Shown here piece by piece: positions 1 through 7,126 of a stretch of 64,000 nt of DNA. The DNA comes from Pseudomonas sp. P8_229 (GTDB lineage Bacteria; Pseudomonadota; Gammaproteobacteria; Pseudomonadales; Pseudomonadaceae): NCBI RefSeq assembly GCF_034008635.1, contig NZ_CP125378.1, forward strand, positions 2,160,001 to 2,224,000, given 5' to 3'. The notes below the pieces were generated by a model. The model was not told the DNA's origin. It did not search any database and was given only the letters and a program-made list of their open reading frames with translations. Positions within the stretch are counted from its first letter, which is position 1; every line of letters begins with the position of its first letter. A program made the translations under genes and the position numbers.

Positions 1-93
1 AATCTGAAGGACGAAGCACAGGTTCAGACGCTGGATTCGGACGCAGGCGCGGACATGAAGGGAAACTTCCTACTGGGCCCGTCGACAACCTGA
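1..93 (+). CDS. C-terminal end of an unidentified gene (5' cut by window)
   Basis: The first frame is open from base 1 to a TGA at 91-93, giving 30 residues that end in LLGPSTT. No start lies inside the window, so this would be the tail of a gene that begins upstream. The fragment is too short to assign to a family, and it could also be a chance open frame. Bases 94-208 behind it hold nothing I recognise. Confidence 0.35.
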   Translation, partial: NLKDEAQVQTLDSDAGADMKGNFLLGPSTT

Positions 94-208
94 ACCGTTT
101 CCGCATTGCGTTTCTGCGCTACTTTCAGGCAGGATCGATGCACGGCCGCCAGGGTTTCCCATCGCCGTCAGAGCAGTTGAAGACAGCCACTTGAAGACGA
201 GACCTATC

Positions 209-670
209 ATGCGGATTATTCAAGCGACCCTCGAACACCTGGATTTGCTGACCCCGTTGTTCGTCAAATATCGCGAGTTCTACGGTTCCCTGCCTTACCC
301 GGATTCCTCCCGCGCGTTTCTCGAAAAACGCCTGCGGCGCAAGGAATCGGTGATTTATCTGGCCTTGGCCGACGATGACGACAAGAAGCTGATGGGCTTC
401 TGCCAGTTGTATCCAAGCTTTTCCTCGCTGTCGCTCAAGCGCGTGTGGATCCTCAACGACATCTATGTCGCCGAAGACGCCCGCCGCCAACTGGTGGCTG
501 ACAACCTGATCCGCACCGCGAAGAAAATGGCCAAGGAGACCCAGGCCGTGCGTATGCGCGTCTCCACCAGTGCCGACAACGAAGTGGCGCAAAAGACCTA
601 CGAATCCATTGGCTTCAAGGAAGACACCGAGTTCAAGAACTACGTGTTGCCGATCAGCGACGAGCTGTAA
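209..670 (+). CDS. GNAT family N-acetyltransferase
   Basis: A cytosolic protein of 153 residues with the GNAT acyl-CoA-dependent N-acetyltransferase fold; the substrate is unknown. It opens with the typical first strand (MRIIQATLEH), has a central beta strand (residues about 55-68, GFCQLYPSFSSLSL) and then the segment LNDIYVAEDARRQLVADNLI, which fits the acetyl-CoA pyrophosphate-binding loop region. The C-terminal half ends with YESIGFKED, the usual last motif of the fold. I chose the ATG at 209; a TTG six codons upstream keeps the frame but precedes the conserved first strand. It stands alone and is followed by a strong stem-loop at 686-713. Confidence 0.85.
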   Translation: MRIIQATLEHLDLLTPLFVKYREFYGSLPYPDSSRAFLEKRLRRKESVIYLALADDDDKKLMGFCQLYPSFSSLSLKRVWILNDIYVAEDARRQLVADNLIRTAKKMAKETQAVRMRVSTSADNEVAQKTYESIGFKEDTEFKNYVLPISDEL

Positions 671-685
671 ATCGCCCAAGCCTCA

Positions 686-713
686 GTGATGAGGGAGTGA
701 GCTCCCTCATCAC
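686..713 (+). terminator. Stem-loop after the acetyltransferase
   Basis: A perfect 12-bp stem (686-697 pairs with 702-713) with a 4-base loop lies 15 bases after the stop codon. The run of T that would make a classic intrinsic terminator is missing (CATTAATCC follows), so it may be an RNA-stabilising hairpin or an inefficient terminator. Confidence 0.5.
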
Positions 714-792
714 CATTAATCCCTGCCTGACAAAAATTCACACCCCGACATTCCCCGCTACAAAACCAACGCGCTTTTCACCTCTCAGACCG

Positions 793-798
793 TATAAT
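793..798 (+). promoter_or_regulatory. Possible -10 box of the DedA gene
   Basis: A perfect TATAAT lies 103 bases upstream of the DedA start codon. No good -35 match sits 16-18 bases before it, so this is only a candidate promoter element. The remaining sequence between 714 and 901 shows nothing else I can name. Confidence 0.3.
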
Positions 799-901
799 CC
801 CGAGCTTTCCGGCTTGTAAGAAAAACTACACCCCGCTGTAGGCTTACACCCGAATCATCCGCACAGGCCTGCCGAGTCGGGCCGCCACCACAGGTGCCCC
901 C

Positions 902-1552
902 ATGGATTTCAACCCGCTCGACCTTATCCTGCATCTCGACGTGTACCTCGACTTGCTGGTAACCAACTACGGGCCGTGGATCTACGCGATTCTGTTCGCT
1001 GTCATCTTCTGTGAAACCGGCCTGGTGGTGATGCCGTTCCTGCCGGGTGATTCGCTGTTGTTCATCGCCGGTGCCGTGGCGGCGGGCGGCGGCATGGACC
1101 CGGTACTGTTGGGCGGTCTGTTGATGCTGGCGGCCATCCTCGGCGACAGCACCAACTACGTGATCGGACGAACAGCCGGGGAAAAACTCTTCAGTAACCC
1201 GAACTCGAAAATCTTCCGTCGCGACTACCTGCAAAAAACCCACGATTTCTACGACAAGCACGGCGGCAAAACCGTGACCCTCGCACGTTTCCTGCCGATC
1301 ATCCGTACGTTTGCACCGTTTGTCGCCGGCGTCGGGAAAATGCCCTACCCGCGTTTCTTCGCGTTCAGCGTGTTCGGCACCATCCTCTGGGTCGGCGGCC
1401 TGGTGACCTTGGGTTACTTCTTCGGCAACGTGCCATTCATCAAGAAGAACCTGTCGCTGCTGGTCGTCGGCATCATCCTGCTGTCGCTGGTGCCGATGAT
1501 CATCGGTGTGGTGCGCAGCCGTTTCGGCGGCGCCAAAGCCGAAACCCACTGA
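902..1552 (+). CDS. DedA family inner-membrane protein
   Basis: A 216-residue polytopic protein of the DedA/SNARE-associated (VTT) family, whose members act in lipid carrier recycling and envelope homeostasis. Diagnostic elements are FCETGLVVMPFLPGDS (residues about 36-51), the glycine-rich segment that follows, GDSTNYVIGRTAGEKLF, and the basic motif LARFLPIIRTFAPFVAG, where DedA proteins carry essential Arg residues. The last 50 residues form hydrophobic helices. The start is the first ATG. The next gene begins only 5 bases after the stop, so it is probably co-transcribed with the MtfA-like peptidase. Confidence 0.93.
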   Translation: MDFNPLDLILHLDVYLDLLVTNYGPWIYAILFAVIFCETGLVVMPFLPGDSLLFIAGAVAAGGGMDPVLLGGLLMLAAILGDSTNYVIGRTAGEKLFSNPNSKIFRRDYLQKTHDFYDKHGGKTVTLARFLPIIRTFAPFVAGVGKMPYPRFFAFSVFGTILWVGGLVTLGYFFGNVPFIKKNLSLLVVGIILLSLVPMIIGVVRSRFGGAKAETH

Positions 1553-1556
1553 TCCG

Positions 1557-2369
1557 ATGTGGTCACTGAGCGCCTGGCGTCGCCGGCGCATTCTGGCCAG
1601 ACACCCGATTGCCGACGACCTGTGGCAACGGGTGCGCCACCACCTGAGTTTCCTCGATGGCATCAGCGCCACCGAGGATCAGTGGCTGCGTGAAGCCTGT
1701 GTGCTGTTTCTCGAAGACAAACACCTGACCGCCCTGCCCGGCGTCGAACTGCATCAGGAGCAACGCCTGCTGCTCGCCGCCCAGGCCCAGTTGCCGCTGC
1801 TCAATCTGGGCGATTTGAACTGGTATCAGGGCTTTCACGAAATCATCCTCTACCCCGACGACTTCCTCAGTCCGCAACGGCATCGCGATGCCAGCGGGAT
1901 CGAGCACGAATGGGATGGCGAACACAGCGGCGAAGCCTGGCAACAGGGACCGATCATCCTCGCCTGGCCCGGGGTGATGTCCAGCGGTGGCTGGGAAGGC
2001 TACAACCTGGTGATACACGAACTGGCGCACAAGCTCGACATGCTCAACGGCGACGCCAACGGCCTGCCGCCACTGCACGCCGACATGCGCGTCAGCGATT
2101 GGGCCGAGGTCATGCAACACGCCTACGACGACCTCAACCGCCAGCTCGACCGCAATCCCGATGCCGAAACCGCCATCGACCCGTATGCCGCCGAGAACCC
2201 TGGCGAGTTCTTTGCGGTCACCAGCGAATACTTCTTCAGCGCCCCGGATCTGCTGCACGAAACTTATCCACAGGTCTACTTGCAACTGAAGCTTTTCTAC
2301 CGGCAGGATCCGTTGGGCAGGCTGCGGCAACTTCAGGCCACAGACCCGGTCTATCAGGCGCACGACTAA
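1557..2369 (+). CDS. mtfA: Zinc-dependent peptidase, MtfA (M90) family
   Basis: A 270-residue cytosolic protein of the MtfA family (Mlc titration factor A; peptidase M90). It carries the gluzincin-like HELAHKLD motif (H154, E155, H158), with a third ligand probably among the glutamates of [15 protein letters not shown] (residues about 213-227). In E. coli MtfA binds the glucose repressor Mlc and has aminopeptidase activity; the Pseudomonas partner is not known. The ATG at 1557 lies just after the DedA stop and gives a family-like N-terminus ([11 protein letters not shown]). A longer frame from 1506 would overlap the DedA gene and is unlikely. Confidence 0.9.
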   Translation: MWSLSAWRRRRILARHPIADDLWQRVRHHLSFLDGISATEDQWLREACVLFLEDKHLTALPGVELHQEQRLLLAAQAQLPLLNLGDLNWYQGFHEIILYPDDFLSPQRHRDASGIEHEWDGEHSGEAWQQGPIILAWPGVMSSGGWEGYNLVIHELAHKLDMLNGDANGLPPLHADMRVSDWAEVMQHAYDDLNRQLDRNPDAETAIDPYAAENPGEFFAVTSEYFFSAPDLLHETYPQVYLQLKLFYRQDPLGRLRQLQATDPVYQAHD

Positions 2370-2391
2370 GCTCTGCACGACTTCTGGTACG

Positions 2392-2420
2392 TGGCGTCGG
2401 CGTAGGAATGTGCCTATAAT
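2392..2420 (+). promoter_or_regulatory. Candidate ppa promoter
   Basis: A perfect TATAAT at 2415-2420 lies 62 bases before the ppa ATG. A weak -35-like TGGCGT sits at 2392-2397 with 17-bp spacing. The leader downstream contains an 11-bp direct repeat (see 2430-2463). Confidence 0.4.
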
Positions 2421-2429
2421 CGCCGCCAC

Positions 2430-2463
2430 TTTTTGGTCAATCCGGCCAAGTGTTTTTGGTCAA
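2430..2463 (+). repeat. Direct repeat in the ppa leader
   Basis: The 11-mer TTTTTGGTCAA occurs at 2430-2440 and again at 2453-2463, 23 bases apart start to start, between the candidate -10 box and the ppa start codon. It may be a protein-binding or RNA element; no function is shown. Confidence 0.6.
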
Positions 2464-2481
2464 CTACGGGGGCAACGCCCA

Positions 2482-3009
2482 ATGAGCTACAGCAAGATTC
2501 CGGCTGGCAAAGACCTGCCGAACGACATCTACGTCGCGATCGAGATCCCGGCCAACCACGCGCCGATCAAATACGAAATCGACAAAGACAGCGATTGCCT
2601 GTTCGTTGACCGTTTCATGGCCACCCCAATGTTCTACCCGGCCAACTACGGTTACATCCCGAACACCCTGGCTGACGACGGTGATCCCCTCGACGTGCTG
2701 GTTGTGACCCCTTACCCGGTTGCTCCAGGCTCGGTGATCCGCGCGCGTCCGGTCGGCATCCTGAACATGACCGACGACGGCGGCGGCGATGCCAAAGTCA
2801 TCGCAGTCCCACACGACAAGCTGTCCCAGCTGTACGTCGACGTGAAGGAATACACCGACCTGCCACCACTGCTGATCCAGCAGATCGAGCACTTCTTCGC
2901 GAACTACAAAGATCTCGAAAAAGGCAAGTGGGTCAAGATCGAAGGCTGGGCTGGCGCTGATGCCGCTCGCGACGCGATCACCAAGTCGGTTGCTGCCTAC
3001 AAGGGCTAA
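2482..3009 (+). CDS. ppa: Inorganic pyrophosphatase
   Basis: The cytosolic family I soluble pyrophosphatase hydrolyses PPi to two phosphates and so pulls biosynthetic reactions forward. The 175-residue length and sequence are standard. The N-terminus is [18 protein letters not shown], the signature [15 protein letters not shown] carries the metal-binding aspartates, and VDKD-like and YADNG-equivalent segments are recognisable ([18 protein letters not shown]). The start is the ATG at 2482; the open frame extends further upstream but without family similarity. The gene appears monocistronic, with its own promoter and an intrinsic terminator at 3037-3063. Confidence 0.98.
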   Translation: MSYSKIPAGKDLPNDIYVAIEIPANHAPIKYEIDKDSDCLFVDRFMATPMFYPANYGYIPNTLADDGDPLDVLVVTPYPVAPGSVIRARPVGILNMTDDGGGDAKVIAVPHDKLSQLYVDVKEYTDLPPLLIQQIEHFFANYKDLEKGKWVKIEGWAGADAARDAITKSVAAYKG

Positions 3010-3036
3010 GCACTGCTTGCTGCGTGAAGCCTGAAG

Positions 3037-3063
3037 AAAACCCCGGTTGATCCGGGGTTTTTT
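3037..3063 (+). terminator. Intrinsic terminator of ppa
   Basis: The stem CCCCGG (3041-3046) pairs with CCGGGG (3052-3057) around a 5-base loop. It is preceded by four A and followed by six T (3058-3063). Confidence 0.9.
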
Positions 3064-3177
3064 GTGCCTGAAAGAAGCCGCTTTAAACAGTACGTTTATG
3101 ACGGACTACAGAAAAGTTTCGAAGTGAGTGATTTCCCACAAGGACGTCTTACATCCAGTCGCAAAATACAGCCATTT

Positions 3178-3200
3178 TTTGAACACTCGGTTTATTCAAA
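3178..3200 (+). promoter_or_regulatory. Inverted repeat upstream of the S24 repressor gene
   Basis: TTTGAA (3178-3183) and TTCAAA (3195-3200) form an inverted repeat with an 11-base spacer, 31 bases before the start codon of the repressor. Its position suits an autoregulatory operator, but the arms are short. Confidence 0.35.
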
Positions 3201-3231
3201 CCGCTCTGGCACGGCCGTAGACTCGGTGTTT

Positions 3232-3978
3232 ATGAGAAAGAACACTAGCGGTCCAAGATTCAAGGCACTCCTGGAAGCAGCGAACATCACCACCACGGGA
3301 TTCGCAAAGTTCTGGGGCACGGAAGCCCAAAACATTCATAACTGGTACACCCGGGGAGTCCCGGCGTATCGCATGGAGGAAGTCTCGCGCCTGCTGTCGG
3401 TCAACAGCGACTGGCTGAAAACCGGCGAAGGCAGCAAGGAGTCGCCCCACCTGCAGACCCCTGCCAGCAACGGCGACACCTTCGACGCCCAGGCCATCCG
3501 TGGCGTCTACACGGTCATCGATCCCAAAGACATCGAATTGCCGTTTTTCAAGGAAACGCCGCTCACGACCGGTGCCGGCAAGACCCACGTCATCCTCGAC
3601 CCCGAACAAACCATCCGCCTGCCCCGCGCCCACCTCGATCAACTGGAAATCCGCCACACCGACGCCATCTGCGCGCACATGATCGGCAACAGCATGGCCG
3701 AGCGCATCGAAGACGGCTCCATCGTCGGCATCGACCGTGGCCTGACCCAAGTGGTCGACGGCGAAATCTACGCCATCGAACACGACGGCATGCTGCGCAT
3801 CAAATACCTGCACCGCATGCCCGGCAACGCCCTGCGCCTGCGCAGCCACAACAGTGCCGAACACCCGGACGAAATCTTCCGCGCGGCGCAGATCGACGAG
3901 CAGCGGATACACATTCTTGGCTGGGTGTTCTGGTGGTCGACCCTGGGCAAACGCCGGCCGGTGGTGCCGTTTCTCTGA
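3232..3978 (+). CDS. HTH transcriptional repressor with self-cleaving S24 (LexA/CI-type) domain
   Basis: A 248-residue regulator built like phage CI or Pseudomonas PrtR repressors. The N-terminal helix-turn-helix covers residues about 8-65 (TGFAKFWGTEAQNIHNWYTRG). The C-terminal S24 peptidase domain runs from about 130 to 245. The catalytic pair is visible: Ser154 in IGNSMAERIEDGS and Lys191 in LRIKYLHR, 37 residues apart as in LexA. Ala115-Gly116 (TTGAGKTH) is a plausible self-cleavage bond. Such proteins are inactivated by RecA filaments after DNA damage, so it is probably an SOS-responsive switch, but no phage or bacteriocin genes adjoin it and its targets are unknown. The ATG at 3232 is chosen because upstream residues have no domain similarity. 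Confidence 0.88.
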   Translation: MRKNTSGPRFKALLEAANITTTGFAKFWGTEAQNIHNWYTRGVPAYRMEEVSRLLSVNSDWLKTGEGSKESPHLQTPASNGDTFDAQAIRGVYTVIDPKDIELPFFKETPLTTGAGKTHVILDPEQTIRLPRAHLDQLEIRHTDAICAHMIGNSMAERIEDGSIVGIDRGLTQVVDGEIYAIEHDGMLRIKYLHRMPGNALRLRSHNSAEHPDEIFRAAQIDEQRIHILGWVFWWSTLGKRRPVVPFL

Positions 3979-4001
3979 CCTCTCCCGTGCCACATCCTCC
4001 C

Positions 4002-4028
4002 CTGTAGGAGTCAGCCCGCTCGCGATGA
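4002..4028 (+). repeat. Single REP element
   Basis: CTGTAGGAGTCAGCCCGCTC followed by GCGATGA is a diverged solo copy of the GTAGGAGTGAGCCTGCTCGC REP class seen many times in this window. Confidence 0.75.
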
Positions 4029-4279
4029 GGCCCTGATAATCGGTACAAATCCCGATTTTGTTCGACTGCGGTCGCTCTAAACCGCACTTCAGGCTGGGAA
4101 TCCCCAACAAAACTCAGTATCCTGCGCCCCACATTTGCGCATCGACCCGCTCCCGCGGCTCAGATGACGCCTGACGCGGCAGACCAACGTCTGACCAAGT
4201 CCCACAGCCGGACGCAGATCCGGGTGTACGTTTTGAAGGCTGACGCGGTTTACCAAAAATAAACCAAGCCAGTCCCCGA

Positions 4280-4303
4280 GAAGCCGGCCACAAGCCGGCT
4301 TTT
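4280..4303 (+). terminator. Intrinsic terminator without an obvious upstream gene
   Basis: AAGCCGGC (4280-4287) pairs with GCCGGCTT (4293-4300) around a 5-base loop, and the run of T covers 4299-4303. The nearest gene upstream on the plus strand ends 300 bases earlier. Confidence 0.8.
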
Positions 4304-4372
4304 TAATGCCTGACAGAAAGCCAAGCCTACCATCTGAAACCTGAATTCCAGCTTGTCGCGTACGGCTCCCCT

Positions 4373-4409
4373 TGTTACCGTAACGACAATCGTCATTACA
4401 GGTATAACA
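4373..4409 (+). promoter_or_regulatory. Palindromic operator of the RelB/RelE-like module
   Basis: The core GTAACGACAATCGTCATTAC (4380-4399) is a palindrome with one mismatched pair. It is flanked by TGTTACC and GGTATAACA, which extend the imperfect symmetry to 4373-4409. It ends two bases before the antitoxin ATG and overlaps its weak AGG ribosome-binding site. RelB-type antitoxins bind such sites to repress their own operon; that role here is inferred. Confidence 0.65.
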
Positions 4410-4411
4410 TC

Positions 4412-4651
4412 ATGGCCTCCATCAACATCCGCATTGATGATGAGTTGAAACAACGCTCCTTTGCCGAGCTGGAAAAGCTTGGTGTCACACCTTCGGAGCT
4501 TTTGCGCCAAACACTTCAATACGTTGCCGAGCGGGGCAAACTGCCCTTCAAGACCGCACTCATCAGCGAAGAAGATGAGGCGCTAATCGCCGTAGTCACC
4601 GAGCGCCTCGCCGCTCCTCAGCGAGTCAAGGTTAGTCTGGATGACCTATGA
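4412..4651 (+). CDS. Type II antitoxin, RelB/DinJ family
   Basis: A 79-residue protein with the ribbon-helix-helix DNA-binding start MASINIRIDDELKQRSFAELEKLGVTP, typical of RelB/DinJ antitoxins, followed by a short acidic tail that would wrap the toxin. It should bind and neutralise the toxin encoded next and repress the operon through the palindrome directly upstream. Its stop codon overlaps the toxin reading frame by 11 bases, the usual translational coupling in these modules. The base composition of the pair is less GC-rich than that of the neighbours, consistent with horizontal gain. Confidence 0.9.
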   Translation: MASINIRIDDELKQRSFAELEKLGVTPSELLRQTLQYVAERGKLPFKTALISEEDEALIAVVTERLAAPQRVKVSLDDL

Positions 4652-4937
4652 CCTTGAATTTGATCGTCGTGCGTTAAAAGAGTGGAGCAAACTGGGCGAT
4701 ACGATTCGCCAGCAGTTCAAAAAGAAGCTCGCGGTGGTATTAGAGAATCCTCGAATAGAAGCCAATCGACTTCGTGATTTGCCAGATTGCTACAAAGTGA
4801 AGCTGAAAAGCGCTGGCTATCGCTTGATCTATCAGGTGCTTGATCAAGAGATCGTGGTGTTCGTAGTCGCTATCGGGAAGCGAGAGCGAGAGGCCGCCTA
4901 CAAGGATGCTCAAGATCGATTGGAGTCTCAATCCTGA
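4641..4937 (+). CDS. Type II toxin, RelE/ParE superfamily mRNA interferase
   Basis: A 98-residue toxin of the RelE family, which cuts mRNA in the ribosomal A site and stops translation. Family features are the start MTYDLEFDRRALKEWSKLGD, the basic helix KKKLAVVLENPRIEANRLRDL, and the C-terminal strands KLKSAGYRLIYQV and VVAIGKRE, where RelE proteins keep the Arg, Lys and Tyr residues needed for cleavage. It starts at the ATG at 4641 inside the end of the antitoxin gene. The 211 bases after it, up to the diguanylate cyclase, contain no feature I can name. Confidence 0.9.
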   Translation: MTYDLEFDRRALKEWSKLGDTIRQQFKKKLAVVLENPRIEANRLRDLPDCYKVKLKSAGYRLIYQVLDQEIVVFVVAIGKREREAAYKDAQDRLESQS

Positions 4938-5148
4938 GCTCCCCGCACTGTCGGGCACACTGAAATTGTGCAGCAAGCCACTGCACAATTTGATTACCCC
5001 CTTCACTTTTGTCTTGCCTCGGCAACCCAACACTTGCCAACCCCAACCCCCACAGTGCTAAATCCCGCCCAACACCCACCCCTCTGTTTTTACCCGCATT
5101 CCCGCCACCGGCCGGATTCCGGTATTGAGCCTCACGGGAATCCATGGA

Positions 5149-6324
5149 ATGGCCCTGCATATCCCGACCCTGCTGGTCGTTTCGGTCTTCGTTTTTTTTC
5201 TGATGGGGTTGCTGACCCTGCATGCCTGGTATCGCGAATCCCGCGAGCGGCCGTTGGCTTATCTCGGCAGCATGATGCTGCTGGGCGCTTTGGGCGTGGT
5301 GCTGGTCAGTTGGCGTGATCGTGGGGTGGATTTCATCCCCATCGTATTTGGCAACGTGGTGTTGCTGCTCAGTGCGGCGATGAACTGGATGGCCATGCGC
5401 ACGCTGGTGGGCCGTGCGCCTTCAATGGCGGGGATTCTGGCCGGCTCGCTTGTCTGGCTGACGCTGTGTCTGATTCCAGCCTTCTACGATTCGATGTCGA
5501 ACCGGGTGCTGGTCTACTCGCTGCTGGCATTCGCCTATGGCGTGCTGACGACGCTGGAGCTGTGGCGCAGTCGCAACAGTCTGGACGTCGCGTTCATGCC
5601 GGCACTGGTGCTGACGGTTTTGCACACAGTGTTCTACGCCGTACGCAGCGCCACCGATGAAGGTCTGCCGTTGACCAAGGACCTGCTGGGCAGTGGTGAA
5701 GGCGTCCCGTTTTTCTCGTTCATGCTGTTCGAGTCGATGCTGTACGTGATCGGCATCGCTTACGTGACGCTGGCGATGGTCAAGGAACGCGCCGAACTCA
5801 AGCTCAAGGCGGCAGCATTCAGCGATCCGCTGACCGGCATCGGCAACCGCCGGGCGTTCATGTTGCACGCGGGGCGATTGCTATCCGACAGCAAGCAGCA
5901 CACGGAACCAGCGGCGTTGCTGCTTTGCGATCTGGATAACTTCAAGCGTCTGAATGACACCTATGGTCATCCCGTTGGGGATCAGGCGTTGATTGCGTTC
6001 GGCCGGATCGTGGTCGAGAGCCTGCGCAAGGAAGATGTTTGCGGGCGGATCGGTGGTGAGGAGTTTGCTTGCTTGCTCAACGATTGCGATGAGCAGACTG
6101 CATTGGAGATTGCCGAGCGGATCCGCCGCTCATTCTCCCAACTGTCGATTCTTGAGCCGGGCCTGCTCAGCGTCAGCATCGGCGTGGTGACCACTCGCGA
6201 GTCCGGCTATGACTTGTCGCGCCTGCTCTCGGAAGCGGATCAGGCGCTATACGGCGCCAAGGATCAGGGGCGCAATCGTGTGCAGACGCTGCGCTCGCTG
6301 TACCTCAGCCTCACGGATAACTGA
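5149..6324 (+). CDS. Membrane-anchored diguanylate cyclase (GGDEF)
   Basis: A 391-residue protein that should make cyclic di-GMP from two GTP. Residues 1-210 form about six or seven membrane helices with no recognised ligand domain. A GGDEF domain fills residues about 222-385. It shows DPLTGIGNRRAF, DNFKRLNDTYGHPVGD and the active-site variant GGEEF (302-306). An RxxD inhibitory site (R293-K-E-D296) lies exactly five residues before it, so product feedback inhibition is likely. There is no EAL domain. The ATG at 5149 is preferred; a TTG at 5125 is an alternative. The last 14 bases overlap the convergent magF gene. Confidence 0.93.
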   Translation: MALHIPTLLVVSVFVFFLMGLLTLHAWYRESRERPLAYLGSMMLLGALGVVLVSWRDRGVDFIPIVFGNVVLLLSAAMNWMAMRTLVGRAPSMAGILAGSLVWLTLCLIPAFYDSMSNRVLVYSLLAFAYGVLTTLELWRSRNSLDVAFMPALVLTVLHTVFYAVRSATDEGLPLTKDLLGSGEGVPFFSFMLFESMLYVIGIAYVTLAMVKERAELKLKAAAFSDPLTGIGNRRAFMLHAGRLLSDSKQHTEPAALLLCDLDNFKRLNDTYGHPVGDQALIAFGRIVVESLRKEDVCGRIGGEEFACLLNDCDEQTALEIAERIRRSFSQLSILEPGLLSVSIGVVTTRESGYDLSRLLSEADQALYGAKDQGRNRVQTLRSLYLSLTDN

Positions 6325-7123
6325 ACGACTTCACCAACGTCAACTCGCCCACCGCCCGCATCGGCACCACAAACGTCTCCATCTTCTCGCTCGGCGTGCC
6401 TTCCTCGGTAATCACCGTCACCTGCGCCGTGGTCAGCGGCTGCACCGCCTCTTCGCCGCCCTCGTCATCCCCGCGATACCCGCCGCCGAAGTAGTTCACA
6501 TACACCAGATACTGGCCCTTGATCGGCGCCGGCATGGCGAAGATTTCCGGGCCGTAGCCGGTGGTGACGTCGACGTCGAGTGCTGCGCCGTTGGGGGCGA
6601 CGCGGTCGCCGTACCAGATGTGGGCGCCGTCGGGGGTGATCAGGTGCAGGTCGAGGTCGGTGCCGTCGCTGTCCCACGACAGCAGCACGCGCAGCTTGGC
6701 CGGGGTGGCGCCGCCGCTGGCGTTGAGGAACTGAGTGCGGTGGCGTTGCTGGCCGTCGGGGCTGCGCACTTCGACGCTGTTGCTGCCGTTGGGGAAGGAG
6801 AACGGACGGTCGAAGCGGCCGCTGTCGTCGATTTTCAGCGGCATGCTGACGCCGTTGACGATCAGTCGGCCAGGTTCCTCGCTCTTGGGTGTGGCTTTGA
6901 TTTCGCCGCTGATGCGCGCGGTGTTGGCCTGGCCGACCGGGGTGTTGACCGAGGAGGCCGGGTAGTTGACGGTCTGGCGGAAGTTTTCGCCTTCGCCTTC
7001 GGACGCGCCGGTGCGCCAGCCGCCGACCGGGGTGTCGAGTTTGACGCTGTCGGCGGCCATTGCCAGGGGCAACGCATTGAACGCGCAGAGCAACAGCAAG
7101 ACCTGTGGATAACGGAGTGTCAT
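6311..7123 (-). CDS. magF: DUF2135 (YfaP-like) secreted protein, last gene of the mag operon
   Basis: A 270-residue exported protein with a signal peptide (MTLRYPQVLLLLCAFNALPLAMAA). The C-terminal part has the DUF2135 features DSDGTDLDLHLITPDGAHIW and YLVYVNYFGGG; the middle looks like a beta-sandwich (IKATPKSEEPGRLIVNG). Function is unknown; E. coli YfaP and P. aeruginosa MagF are the counterparts. It starts 3 bases after the magE stop and closes the operon. It is a paralogue of magA at the other end of the same operon, sharing the signature (T/D)PDG(A/Q)H and the ending (L/D)LLVK(S/T)F. Confidence 0.85.
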   Translation of the reverse strand: MTLRYPQVLLLLCAFNALPLAMAADSVKLDTPVGGWRTGASEGEGENFRQTVNYPASSVNTPVGQANTARISGEIKATPKSEEPGRLIVNGVSMPLKIDDSGRFDRPFSFPNGSNSVEVRSPDGQQRHRTQFLNASGGATPAKLRVLLSWDSDGTDLDLHLITPDGAHIWYGDRVAPNGAALDVDVTTGYGPEIFAMPAPIKGQYLVYVNYFGGGYRGDDEGGEEAVQPLTTAQVTVITEEGTPSEKMETFVVPMRAVGELTLVKSFSYP

Positions 7124-7126
7124 GGT

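Larger units (their letters stand above)
3979..4411 (+). other. Gene-free stretch between repressor and toxin-antitoxin genes
   Basis: These 433 bases hold a single REP element (4002-4028), a strong intrinsic terminator (4280-4303) with no recognised gene before it, and the toxin-antitoxin operator (4373-4409). I find no tRNA, no credible open frame and no known small RNA between 4030 and 4280, but the orphan terminator makes an unannotated small RNA possible. Confidence 0.5.

Noticed and set aside
125..2429. Long minus-strand frames opposite the acetyltransferase, DedA and MtfA genes
   Set aside because: The plus-strand proteins have clear family motifs; the minus-strand translations look like reverse-complement noise.
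3196..4110. 304-codon minus-strand frame opposite the S24 repressor
   Set aside because: The plus-strand frame has HTH and S24 catalytic residues; the opposite frame has no similarity.
4030..4280. tRNA or tmRNA gene in the gap before the toxin-antitoxin pair
   Set aside because: No T-loop motif, no cloverleaf pairing and no tmRNA ends could be found by eye.
3064..4937. Prophage remnant suggested by the CI-like repressor and toxin-antitoxin genes
   Set aside because: No integrase, structural or lysis gene and no attachment-site repeats are visible; the genes can be independent acquisitions.
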